A stretch of DNA of 16,472 nt from CAVSUR01 sp052143655 (GTDB taxonomy: Bacteria > Actinomycetota > Actinomycetes > Streptosporangiales > Streptosporangiaceae): contig JBKQSL010000329.1 in assembly GCA_052143655.1 (NCBI GenBank), forward strand, positions 1 through 16,472, written 5' to 3'. Under the pieces are notes generated by a model that saw only the letters and a program-made list of their open reading frames with translations, was not told the origin of the DNA and did no database searches. Shown in pieces: positions 7,727 through 14,001 of the stretch. The position numbers and the translations under genes were made by a program. Position 1 is the stretch's first letter. Every line of letters begins with the position of its first letter.

Positions 7727-8765
7727 CGTAGGCCTCCAGCGGCCCGCCGCCGCGGGCCGCGAGCTCCAGGGCCGCACGGATCCGCCGGGCATCGGCAGCC
7801 AGCACGGCCGCCGCGCCGAGCACGGGCCCGCGATCCAGCCCGCCGCCGCGCAGCAGCCGCTCACCGTCCTGCTCGACGCGTGCCCACCAGGCCGCCTCGG
7901 CCTGCCACAGGTCCGCGGCGGTCCGCACGCCGGCGAGGACCCAGCGGGCCCGGGCCGGGAGCCGGTTCACCAGCTCGCCGAGCGTCGCCGCGGCACCCGC
8001 CGCGGGGCCGAGCAGCACCCGGGTGCCCGCCAGCACCACGCCGGAGAGCCCGGTGTCCCCGGCCGCGGCCGACCCGGCCCCGGCCGACCCGGCCCCGGCC
8101 GACCCGGGGCCGGCCATCCCGGGGCCGGCCATCCCGGGGACAGCCGTTCCTGATCCGGCGCCGCCGGGTACCACCGCCGGATCGGCCCCGGCGAACCGCG
8201 CGGCGGCCAGCAGCAGCGCCGCGGCGCCCGCGCCCCAGTCCGCGGCCCGGCCGGGCAAGGCGGCCAGCCGGGTCGCCTGCCGGGCGCGCAGCGCCAGCCG
8301 GATGCCCGCCGGCTCGGCGGTGCCCGGGTCCTGCCAGGCCGAGGCGGCCAGCGCGGCGCGCAGCGCCGCTGGGCTGGCGGCTGATTGCAGCCGGGGCCAG
8401 GCTGTGGCCAGTGCGCCCATCTCGAAAGCCGGCCCGGCTGGGCGGCCGCCCAGCCGCTCGAGCAGCTCGTCGACGTTCGCGATCTCGAACCAGCCGGCCA
8501 GCGCGCGCAGCAGCGGAACGCCGCCCGGCGGCAGCCAGCCCGCCAGCACCCGCAGATCCCACACGATCGCGTCGGCCACCGCGTGCTGGGCCGCCGCCAG
8601 CGGCAGGCCTGGGCCGGCGGCCTGCCCGTAGGGGGTGGCCGCCAGCACCCGCAGCGCCTCGGGCAGCGACCCGCACGCCGCCAGTGAGCGGGCCGAGGCC
8701 GGGCCGAGGCGGCGGCGGGCCATCGCCCTGGCCCGGACGCTGGCCGCGGCCCAGCCCGCGCTCAC
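7713..8765 (-). CDS. ntpC: V/A-type ATPase subunit C (d/AC39-like, rotor-ring socket)
   Basis: The 350-residue protein belongs to the AC39/C family that caps the K ring and receives the D/F shaft. Signs are an N-terminal SVRARAMARRRLG (family 'aRVRAm...LL'), WFEIANVDELLERLGGRPAG (the strongly conserved '.f..EIENLK..lr' equivalent), and three repeated helical units expected for this fold. GTG 8765 is used because the family motif lies upstream of the alternative ATG at 8723. Between about residues 207 and 236 it contains a Gly/Ala/Pro/Met pentapeptide repeat absent from homologues I know, encoded by a tandem DNA repeat. Its neighbours support the role: it lies between the stalk gene and subunit I. 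Confidence 0.82.
   Translation of the reverse strand: MSAGWAAASVRARAMARRRLGPASARSLAACGSLPEALRVLAATPYGQAAGPGLPLAAAQHAVADAIVWDLRVLAGWLPPGGVPLLRALAGWFEIANVDELLERLGGRPAGPAFEMGALATAWPRLQSAASPAALRAALAASAWQDPGTAEPAGIRLALRARQATRLAALPGRAADWGAGAAALLLAAARFAGADPAVVPGGAGSGTAVPGMAGPGMAGPGSAGAGSAGAGSAAAGDTGLSGVVLAGTRVLLGPAAGAAATLGELVNRLPARARWVLAGVRTAADLWQAEAAWWARVEQDGERLLRGGGLDRGPVLGAAAVLAADARRIRAALELAARGGGPLEAYDAVA
8071..8145. repeat. Five-copy 15-bp tandem repeat inside subunit C gene
   Basis: The unit GACCCGGCCCCGGCC occurs twice exactly (8071-8085, 8086-8100), followed by three variants (8101-8115, 8116-8130, 8131-8145). The period equals five codons, so the frame is kept. On the coding strand it yields the pentapeptides MAGPG, SAGAG and relatives. 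It probably arose by slippage and makes a flexible loop. Confidence 0.9.
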
Positions 8766-8783
8766 CGGATGCTCATCTCGCTC

Positions 8784-9230
8784 TCACTGGCCCGCACCAG
8801 CCGCCCCAGTGCCATCCGGCAGGCTGGCCAGCAGCCCGACCGCCAGCTGCACCAGGCCCGGCAGCCGCTGCTGCGCGAGCTCCGCAATGCGCCCGGCCTC
8901 CCGGCCGGCGGCGGCAGTCAGTCCGTCGGCCTGCGCCCGGGCTGCTGCCTGGGCATCGCGCACCGCCTGGTCCCGGGCGGCAGCCGCGCGCTGCGCGGCA
9001 TCGGCGGCGATGCTGGCCGCCTGCGCCCGGGCATCGGCCACGATCCGGCTGGCATCCCGCTGTGCCTGATCGACGATGCGGCGGCACTGCGCGTCGGTGT
9101 CATCCAGCGACGCCAGCACCGGGGCCAGCTCGGCGGCCAGCGCCGGCGCGCGGTCAGCGGGCACCGCAGCCACCGCGCCCGGCGCGCCGGCCGGCCGGAA
9201 CCTGTCGAGGAAGTCATGCACTTGCGGCAA
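8784..9230 (-). CDS. V/A-type ATPase peripheral-stalk coiled-coil subunit (G/H-like)
   Basis: This first gene of the ATPase operon encodes about 148 residues. After a short N-terminus with VHDFLDRFRPAG, residues ~50-130 form one uninterrupted Ala/Arg/Asp/Gln-rich helix (RRIVDQAQRDASRIVADARA, QAASIAADAAQRAAAARDQA) with heptad character, expected to pair with subunit E as stator stalk. No catalytic motif is present. The start is inferred as TTG 9230: GGAAGGAG lies five bases before it, whereas the in-frame GTG at 9221 is too far from that site and the far-upstream GTG at 9296 has no such site. The name depends on operon position and helix pattern, not on a diagnostic motif. Confidence 0.68.
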   Translation of the reverse strand: MPQVHDFLDRFRPAGAPGAVAAVPADRAPALAAELAPVLASLDDTDAQCRRIVDQAQRDASRIVADARAQAASIAADAAQRAAAARDQAVRDAQAAARAQADGLTAAAGREAGRIAELAQQRLPGLVQLAVGLLASLPDGTGAAGAGQ

Positions 9231-9335
9231 CGGCTCTCCTTCCCGGCCCGCCCGGGCACCTGACCCAGGCTCCGGAGCGTGACCAGTCCGCGCCACCGCA
9301 CGCTCATTCTCCGCCGGGCCCGCTGTCGCGGCCCA

Positions 9336-9349
9336 GAGTCCAAGGTCCC
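9336..9349. promoter_or_regulatory. DosR/DevR-like box 1
   Basis: Read on the minus strand this is GGGACCTTGGACTC, matching 10 of 14 positions of the mycobacterial DosR core GGGACTTTAGTCCC, including the complete GGGAC half. DosR-family regulators act in hypoxia, nitric oxide and redox stress. The match is by eye and the right half is weak. Confidence 0.35.
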
Positions 9350-9381
9350 CGCGGGACGGCGCGGGCCGCGGGAGATCGGCC

Positions 9382-9395
9382 CGGACCTTAGGCCC
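9382..9395. promoter_or_regulatory. DosR/DevR-like box 2
   Basis: CGGACCTTAGGCCC matches 11 of 14 positions of the DosR core GGGACTTTAGTCCC and keeps the near-palindromic centre. It lies 46 bases from box 1, about four to five helical turns, and about 80 bases before the DUF1918 start, so either divergent gene could be controlled. Confidence 0.42.
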
Positions 9396-9462
9396 TGGTC
9401 AGCGAGCCGCTCAGGAGTCAGCATGAACTGTCAGCACGCTGACCGCCGAAGGGAGGATGACG

Positions 9463-9669
9463 ATGCGAGCAGTCGTAGGCGACGAGCTGGTCGTCAAGGG
9501 CCGTCACGTCGGCGATGAGGACCGCCGGGGCGTGGTCGTGGAGATCCACGGGGCGGACGGCGAGCCGCCCTACCTGGTCCGCTGGTCGAACGGGCACCGG
9601 AGCGTGTTCTTCCCGACGTCCGGGACCGAGACCGAGCACCATCCGGCGCACCCCGAGAAAGCTGGCTGA
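9463..9669 (+). CDS. DUF1918 domain protein
   Basis: A 68-residue protein that is nearly all one DUF1918 domain: MRAVVGDELVVKGRHVGDED, a strand pair RRGVVVEIHGADGEPPYLVR, then the signature WSNGHRSVFFP. The fold is a small SH3-like beta barrel of unknown function, common in actinobacteria. ATG 9463 is chosen because GGGAGG lies six bases upstream; ATG 9457 overlaps that site and would add two residues. It diverges from the ATPase operon and shares the region with DosR-like boxes. A strong hairpin follows the gene, so it may be a single-gene transcript. Confidence 0.9.
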   Translation: MRAVVGDELVVKGRHVGDEDRRGVVVEIHGADGEPPYLVRWSNGHRSVFFPTSGTETEHHPAHPEKAG

Positions 9670-9702
9670 CCCGCCCGGGTTAGGCAGCGCGTGCGCAGCA
9701 GG

Positions 9703-9731
9703 CCGGGACCGCGCAAGCAGCGCGGTCCCGG
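9703..9731 (+). terminator. Terminator-like hairpin after DUF1918 gene
   Basis: CCGGGACCGCGC, loop AAGCA, then GCGCGGTCCCGG: a perfect 12-bp stem with a five-base loop, 34 bases after the DUF1918 stop. There is no T-run, as is usual for terminators in high-GC actinobacteria. It would separate DUF1918 from the SulP remnant. Confidence 0.75.
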
Positions 9732-9764
9732 TCCGGCCGTGCCCGGCGGCACGCCGGGCCGCGG

Positions 9765-10232
9765 ATGACCGCCGGCCCGGCGGCGCCGGGCCGGCGGCGT
9801 TCCCGGCAGAGCGGCGTGCGGCGCTTCTGGCTGCGCAGTTACCAGCGGTCCTGGCTGCGCGGTGACCTGATCGCGGGCGTGCCCGTGGCCGCCTACCTGA
9901 TTCCCCAGGTGATGGCGTATGCCACTGTCGCCGGAGTGCAGCCGGCAGCCGGCCTGTGGGCGGCCCTGCCCGCGCTGGTGGTCTACGCGGTGCTCGGCTC
10001 GTCCCGGTCGCTGTCGATGGGGCCGGAGTAGCACGACCTGCTGGCCCGGCTGGAAGCCTTCGGCCTGGCCCAGGCCATCGGCGCGGACCGGCTCTACCCG
10101 ACCCTGCCGACGGCGGTGGCGGCCTATGAGGAGTGGGCCGCCCGGCGTCAGCCCGGGCCGCTCCCCGGCGGCCAGCCCGGTCCTGGCGCCGATCCTGCCG
10201 GGCCGGATCCCGGCAGCGGGCCGGGTCGCTGA
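9765..10232 (+). pseudogene. SulP-family anion transporter remnant (middle deleted, internal stop)
   Basis: The first 88 codons match the SulP N-terminus: a basic lead, then WLRGDLIAGVPVAAYLIPQV, MAYATVAGVQPAAGLWAALP and the end of TM2-3 with GSSRSLSMGPE. A TAG follows at 10029-10031. The same frame continues with LLARLEAFGLAQAIGADRLY and PTLPTAVAAYEEW, which is the last helix of a C-terminal STAS domain (family 'L..lg....ig.drifpTl..Av.ay'), then a Pro/Gly-rich end to TGA 10230-10232. All the other membrane helices and most of the STAS domain, some 400 or more residues, are missing between these parts. The product cannot be a working transporter. The tail overlaps the kinase gene's 3' end on the other strand. 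Confidence 0.85.
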
Positions 10233-11659
10233 GACCCGGCCGCCGGGAACGGAGCGGGCCCGTCCGCGGCCAGCGGGTCCGCGGCCGGGCCGTCACCGGC
10301 CGTCACGACCGCGCCCGGCAGCTCGATCGTCACCACCGCGCCGCCGCCGTCCCGGTTGCGCGCCGCCGCGCGGCCGCCGTGCGCCGCGGCGATCGCGCTG
10401 ACGATCGCCAGCCCCAGCCCGGCACCGCCGTCTTCGCGGGAGCGGCCGGAATCCGGCCGGGCGAAGCGCTCGAACGCCCGCGGCAGGAACTCCGCCGGGA
10501 ATCCCGGGCCCCGGTCGGCCACCTCGATGATCAGGTCGCGGCCGCGGGCCGCCGCCCGGATCGTGACCGGCGTGCCAGCCGGGGCGTACCGCAGCGCGTT
10601 GTCGACCAGGTTGTCGACCCCCTCGCGGATGCGGTCCGGGTCGATATCGGCGACCAGGCCGGCGGGCGCCTGGACCTGGCACGCGACGCCGGGTCCGCTG
10701 CCCTGGCCGCCGCGCAGCTGGGCGCTGCGCCCCAGCAGCGCGGCGACGTCGGCCTGCTCGCGCCGAGGCGGGGCCCGGTGCTCGTCGCTGCGGGCCAGGA
10801 ACAGCAGCTGGTCGGTCAGCCGGGCCAGCCGGGCCACCTCGTCAGCGGCCCGCGCGGTGGCCTCGCGCAGGTCTTGCTCGCCTCGCCCTGGGCGCCCCGC
10901 CAGCTCCAGCTCCCCGCTGAGCACGGCCAGCGGCGTGCGCAGCTCGTGACTGGCGTCGGCGACCAGCGCCCGCTGCCGGGACAGGGCCCGGTGCAGCCGG
11001 TCGAGCAGCCCGTTCATCGTGACCGCGAGAGCGGCGATCTCATCGCGGGTCCGCGGCACCGCCACGCCCGGCGCCTCGTCCCGCTCCGACAGCGCGGCCA
11101 CCTCGCGCCGCATCCGCTCGACCGGCGACAGCGCCGCCCGCGCCAGCCCGTAGGACCCCAGGCCCGCCGCCGCGGCGAACACCGCACCCGCGATCACCAG
11201 CTGATGGGTGACGTCGGCCAGCGTGCTGTCCAGACCTTCCAGCGAGGTCCCGGCCACCGCGACCCAGCCTCGATGCCCGGCCAGCGGCTGCGCCATCAGC
11301 CGCGTCCGCTCACCTTCCTCGCTGGTGAACAGCACGATCTGGCCGCGGGCCGCGCGAGGCAGCGCCGCCCGCGGCAGCATCGGCGCGGTGCCCGCGTCCG
11401 GGCTCGCGCCGCGGACCCGGCCGGCCGGGTCGATGAGCTGCACGGCGTACTCGCCCGGCAGCGCGCTGCCGCCGGCCACCGGGCGGGCGCCCGGGCCGGG
11501 CAGGTACCGGGCCGCCTGGCCCAGGCTGACCTTGAGCTGAGCGTCGATGGCGCTGAGCAGCCGGGCCGACAGCTGGCTGACGAACAGCACGCTGCCCAGC
11601 GCGAACAGGGCGGCCGCGGCCACGGTGAACACGACGGCCAGCCGGAGCCGGATGGACAT
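10148..11659 (-). CDS. Two-component sensor histidine kinase (HAMP, HisKA, HATPase)
   Basis: A 503-residue membrane kinase. TM1 is at ~7-28, followed by an extracytoplasmic sensor of ~120 residues without recognised domain, TM2 at ~153-175, and a HAMP linker (ALSPVERMRREVAALSERDE). The H-box ADASHELRTPLAVLSGELEL has the phospho-acceptor His at ~238. The N-box DNLVDNALRYAP is at ~349, G1 DRGPGFP at ~382, F-box ERFARPDSG and G2 GGAGLGLAIV at ~411-420, so all catalytic boxes are intact. ATG 11659 overlaps the TAA of the response regulator by one base (TAATG). The C-terminus carries a ~55-residue Gly/Pro-rich tail. The signal is unknown; the adjacent redox cassette suggests redox, metal or envelope sensing. 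Confidence 0.95.
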   Translation of the reverse strand: MSIRLRLAVVFTVAAAALFALGSVLFVSQLSARLLSAIDAQLKVSLGQAARYLPGPGARPVAGGSALPGEYAVQLIDPAGRVRGASPDAGTAPMLPRAALPRAARGQIVLFTSEEGERTRLMAQPLAGHRGWVAVAGTSLEGLDSTLADVTHQLVIAGAVFAAAAGLGSYGLARAALSPVERMRREVAALSERDEAPGVAVPRTRDEIAALAVTMNGLLDRLHRALSRQRALVADASHELRTPLAVLSGELELAGRPGRGEQDLREATARAADEVARLARLTDQLLFLARSDEHRAPPRREQADVAALLGRSAQLRGGQGSGPGVACQVQAPAGLVADIDPDRIREGVDNLVDNALRYAPAGTPVTIRAAARGRDLIIEVADRGPGFPAEFLPRAFERFARPDSGRSREDGGAGLGLAIVSAIAAAHGGRAAARNRDGGGAVVTIELPGAVVTAGDGPAADPLAADGPAPFPAAGSQRPGPLPGSGPAGSAPGPGWPPGSGPG

Positions 11660-12342
11660 TACGGCTCCGCCCCGGCGCGGCGCAGCCGGTAGCCCATCCC
11701 GCGGACGGTCTCGATGTCCGCCCGCCCGAACGGGATGTCCACCTTCCGGCGCAGGTAGTTAACGTACTGGTCGACGACGTTCGAGGTGCCGTCGTAGGCG
11801 AAGTCCCAGACCGCCTCGATGATCTGGGACCGGGTCAGCACCGTGCCGGGATGGCGGAGGAAGAGCTCGAGCAGCGCGAATTCCTTCGGTGACAGCCGCA
11901 CCTCGGTGTCCCCGCGCCACGCCTGCTTGCTGGCCGGATCGAGCCGCAGGTCCCCCTCGGCGAGCACGGCCGGCCGGCGCCGGTCGTCGCGCCGGGCCAG
12001 CGCTCGCAGCCGGGCCGCCAGTTCCAGCAGGCTGAACGGCTTGACCAGGTAGTCGTCTGCTCCGGCGTCCAGGCCGCGGACCCGGTCGCCGACCTCGTCG
12101 CGCGCGGTGAGCATCAGCACGGGCACCCAGGTGCCGGCCGCCCGCAGCCGCCGGCAGACCTCGAAGCCGTCAAAGCCGGGCAGCATGACGTCCAGGACGA
12201 TGGCGGAGTACGGGTTCTCGGTGGCCATCCACAGGCCTTCCGGGCCGTCGCCGGCCACGTCCACTGCGTGGCCTTCTTCCTCCAGCGCGCGCCGCAGCAG
12301 CCGCGCCATCCGCAGATCGTCCTCCACGACGAGCACCCGCAT
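11659..12342 (-). CDS. OmpR/PhoB-family response regulator
   Basis: The 227-residue protein has a receiver domain (MRVLVVEDDLRMARLLRRAL; acidic pocket E8/D9, phospho-Asp at ~51 in IVLDVMLPGFDGFEV, T~79, and Lys ~101 in YLVKPFS). A winged-helix DNA-binding domain follows (RLSPKEFALLELFLRHPGTV; recognition helix near SNVVDQYVNYLRRKVD; end TVRGMGYRLRR). All key residues are present. It pairs with the downstream kinase as one operon. A perfect nine-base direct repeat with 11-base period sits 23 bases upstream of its start, the normal binding geometry for this family, so autoregulation and control of the divergent cassette are likely. Confidence 0.96.
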   Translation of the reverse strand: MRVLVVEDDLRMARLLRRALEEEGHAVDVAGDGPEGLWMATENPYSAIVLDVMLPGFDGFEVCRRLRAAGTWVPVLMLTARDEVGDRVRGLDAGADDYLVKPFSLLELAARLRALARRDDRRRPAVLAEGDLRLDPASKQAWRGDTEVRLSPKEFALLELFLRHPGTVLTRSQIIEAVWDFAYDGTSNVVDQYVNYLRRKVDIPFGRADIETVRGMGYRLRRAGAEP

Positions 12343-12523
12343 GCCGTGCAGGCTATGCAGCCCTCGATGAGAAAGCGATGAGAACTCGCGGGCCGCCGGC
12401 GGCCGGGCCGAAGATGTGCGCCGCTCACATCGTTCTTACACGGTTCGCTCATCACCGGTCGCGCAGTATCGACATGCCGGGCCAGCAGGGCCCGGGCAGG
12501 CGACTGCGAAAGGAAACGCGGAC
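12343..12523. promoter_or_regulatory. Divergent promoter region between the two-component system and redox cassette
   Basis: About 180 bases with no gene. It contains the OmpR-type direct repeat near the regulator gene, a related sequence TTCGCTCATC around 12442-12451, and a 7-bp-stem hairpin CCGGGCC-AGCAG-GGCCCGG at 12477-12495 in the probable leader of the next gene. TATCGA near 12467 may be a -10 element, but the spacing to a -35 is unconvincing. Confidence 0.45.
12365..12384. promoter_or_regulatory. Direct-repeat operator for OmpR-type regulator
   Basis: CGATGAGAA occurs at 12365-12373 and 12376-12384, an exact nine-base repeat with 11-base period (one helical turn). OmpR/PhoB-type dimers bind such head-to-tail sites. 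It lies between the regulator gene and the divergent cassette. Confidence 0.55.
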
Positions 12524-12937
12524 ATGGATTCCGAGCGCGAGTATGACGCCGGACGGGTGCCGCTCGCTGGCTTCGACGCCGCGGAGCCCGGCCGGGACGC
12601 ACCGGGCGGCGGCCGGCGGGCGGGGCTGCGGCACGCCCGGCGCATGTCGAACTGGACGGCCGCCGCGCTGCTGGTCGGCACCGGCGCGGCTACCGTGGCG
12701 CTGGCCCGGGGCACTCTCGCCATCACCCCGCCCGCGGCGGTCCCGGCCGCGGCCGCCGGGACCGCGGCGACCGCGGGCGCCGCGGCGGGGCAGAGCACCG
12801 CGGGCGGGCCGGCGGTGGCGCACTCGGTCGCGACGACCAGCGGCTCCGGGGTCACCACCACCACGACGACCAGGGTGGTCAACGGCAAGACCATCGTGTC
12901 CAGGGTCCGGCACGCGCCGGCCTACCACGACAACTGA
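12524..12937 (+). CDS. Small single-TM Ala/Thr-rich protein, function unknown
   Basis: I do not recognise a family. The 137 residues begin with an acidic/basic cytoplasmic part (MDSEREYDAGRVPL), then RHARRMSNW and one hydrophobic helix TAAALLVGTGAATVALARGT at ~43-62. An Ala/Pro/Gly-rich linker (AAVPAAAAGTAATAGAAAGQ) follows, then a Thr-rich segment with six consecutive Thr, and a final TRVVNGKTIVSRVRHAPAYH. The positive-inside rule places the C-terminal part outside the membrane. AAAGGAA precedes ATG 12524. Its TGA overlaps the ATG of the flavin transferase gene (TGATG), so the two are translationally coupled. The classic FMN-acceptor motif (D..(S/T)GA(T/S)) is absent; only SGSG followed by Thr residues is seen. 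It might be an acceptor or an anchor for the redox chain, by position only. Confidence 0.78.
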   Translation: MDSEREYDAGRVPLAGFDAAEPGRDAPGGGRRAGLRHARRMSNWTAAALLVGTGAATVALARGTLAITPPAAVPAAAAGTAATAGAAAGQSTAGGPAVAHSVATTSGSGVTTTTTTRVVNGKTIVSRVRHAPAYHDN

Positions 12938-14001
12938 TGCCGACGATGACCGCGATGATGACGACCCCGGCCCGGGCGGCGGCTGCGGACTGGCGGCGGG
13001 TGCAGACCGGTGACGACACGATCGCCGTGGCGCAGCGCACGGCGATCGGCACCACCGCCCGGGTCGCAGTGTGGCCGCCGGAGCATCTGGTCCTGGCCCA
13101 GGCCACGGTGGACGTGGTGCTGGCCGCGCTGGACCAGCAGGCCAGCCGGTTCCGGCCGGACTCGGAGATCTCCTGGGTGCACGGCTGCAGCGGCGGCCTG
13201 TTCATGCTCAGCGACGGGCTGGCCGAGGCGCTCAGCGTGGCGCTCGCCGCCGCGCGCTGGACGGGCGGGCTGGCCGACCCGACGGTGGGCGAAGCCGTCC
13301 GCGTACTGGGCTACGACCGCGACTTCGCCGCCATCGAGCCGGACCGGCCCGGGCCTTTCCGGGCCCCTGGCCCCGCGCCGGGCTGGCGCCGGGTCCAGCT
13401 GGACGGGCCGATGCTCCGGCTGCCGGCCGGGATCCAGCTGGACCTGGGCGCTACCGCCAAGGGCGTGGGCTGCGACCGGGCCGTGCACGCGGTGATGCGG
13501 GCAGCAGGCCAGGCCGGAGGCGTGCTGGTCAGCCTGGGCGGGGATATCGCCGTGGCCGGGACCCCGCCGCGCGGCGGCTGGCCGGTGCTGGCCGCCGACG
13601 GGCCGCGGCCTGCGGACGGCGACCCGGTGCAGCTGGTCCGGCTGCCGCGCGGCGCGGTCGCGACCTCCTCGGTGACCTGCCGTCGCTGGCGGCGGGCCGG
13701 CCGCCAGATGCACCACATCATCGACCCGCGAACCGGCCTGCCCGCCACGGGGCCGTGGCGGGCCGTCTCGGCGGCCGCCGCCACCTGCGCCGACGCTAAC
13801 GCCGCCGCGACCGCGGCGATCGTGGCCGGCGACGCCGCGGCGCAGTGGCTGCGCACGGCCGGCCTGCCAGCCCGGCTGGTCGGCTTGGACGGCACGGTGC
13901 AGCGCGTCGGCGGCTGGCCGGCCGGGGACGGGGAGCCGCTGGTGATCCCGCCGGGGACGCACGTCTACGGCGGCAGCGTGCGGCTGGGGGGCCTGCGGTG
14001 A
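12937..14001 (+). CDS. apbE: FAD:protein FMN transferase (ApbE family)
   Basis: ApbE enzymes use FAD to attach FMN covalently to a Thr/Ser of a target protein. This 354-residue protein has the family motifs in order: ASRFRPDSEISWVHGC at ~69-84, LDLGATAKGVGCDRAV at ~168-183 (usual 'DLGGIAKGYAVD'), SLGGDIAVAG at ~199-208, ATSSVTCRRW at ~242-251 and MHHIIDPRTGLPA at ~258-270 (the Mg2+/FAD region). An Asp at ~287 in CADANAAATAAI follows. There is no signal peptide or lipobox, unlike many exported ApbE proteins, so it probably acts in the cytoplasm. Start ATG 12937 overlaps the preceding stop; its own TGA overlaps the next GTG. Confidence 0.93.
   Translation: MPTMTAMMTTPARAAAADWRRVQTGDDTIAVAQRTAIGTTARVAVWPPEHLVLAQATVDVVLAALDQQASRFRPDSEISWVHGCSGGLFMLSDGLAEALSVALAAARWTGGLADPTVGEAVRVLGYDRDFAAIEPDRPGPFRAPGPAPGWRRVQLDGPMLRLPAGIQLDLGATAKGVGCDRAVHAVMRAAGQAGGVLVSLGGDIAVAGTPPRGGWPVLAADGPRPADGDPVQLVRLPRGAVATSSVTCRRWRRAGRQMHHIIDPRTGLPATGPWRAVSAAAATCADANAAATAAIVAGDAAAQWLRTAGLPARLVGLDGTVQRVGGWPAGDGEPLVIPPGTHVYGGSVRLGGLR

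Larger units (their letters stand above)
9231..9462. promoter_or_regulatory. Divergent intergenic control region between ATPase operon and DUF1918 gene
   Basis: About 230 bases without a convincing gene. It must hold the promoter of the ATPase operon (leftward) and of DUF1918 (rightward). It contains two DosR-like boxes, three copies of GTCAGC (9398, 9417, 9430) and an inverted repeat GTCAGC-AC-GCTGAC at 9430-9443, just ahead of the DUF1918 ribosome site. TAAGGT on the minus strand within the right-hand DosR-like box could be a -10 element, but no good -35 was found. Confidence 0.5.

Noticed and set aside
6527..9391. A 954-codon open frame on the plus strand opposite the ATPase genes
   Set aside because: It mirrors well-identified minus-strand genes; its product is Pro/Arg/Gly-rich without any domain, as expected for a shadow frame in GC-rich DNA.
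9423..9518. A small upstream frame starting MNCQHADRRR overlapping DUF1918
   Set aside because: Arg-rich, no ribosome site, overlaps the well-supported DUF1918 start in another frame.
9418..10296. Minus-strand open frame across the DUF1918 and SulP region
   Set aside because: It is Pro/Arg-rich and antisense to a clear DUF1918 domain and SulP sequence.
12477..12495. Hairpin CCGGGCC-AGCAG-GGCCCGG as a riboswitch
   Set aside because: A short GC stem alone is common in this genome; no conserved aptamer features are visible.
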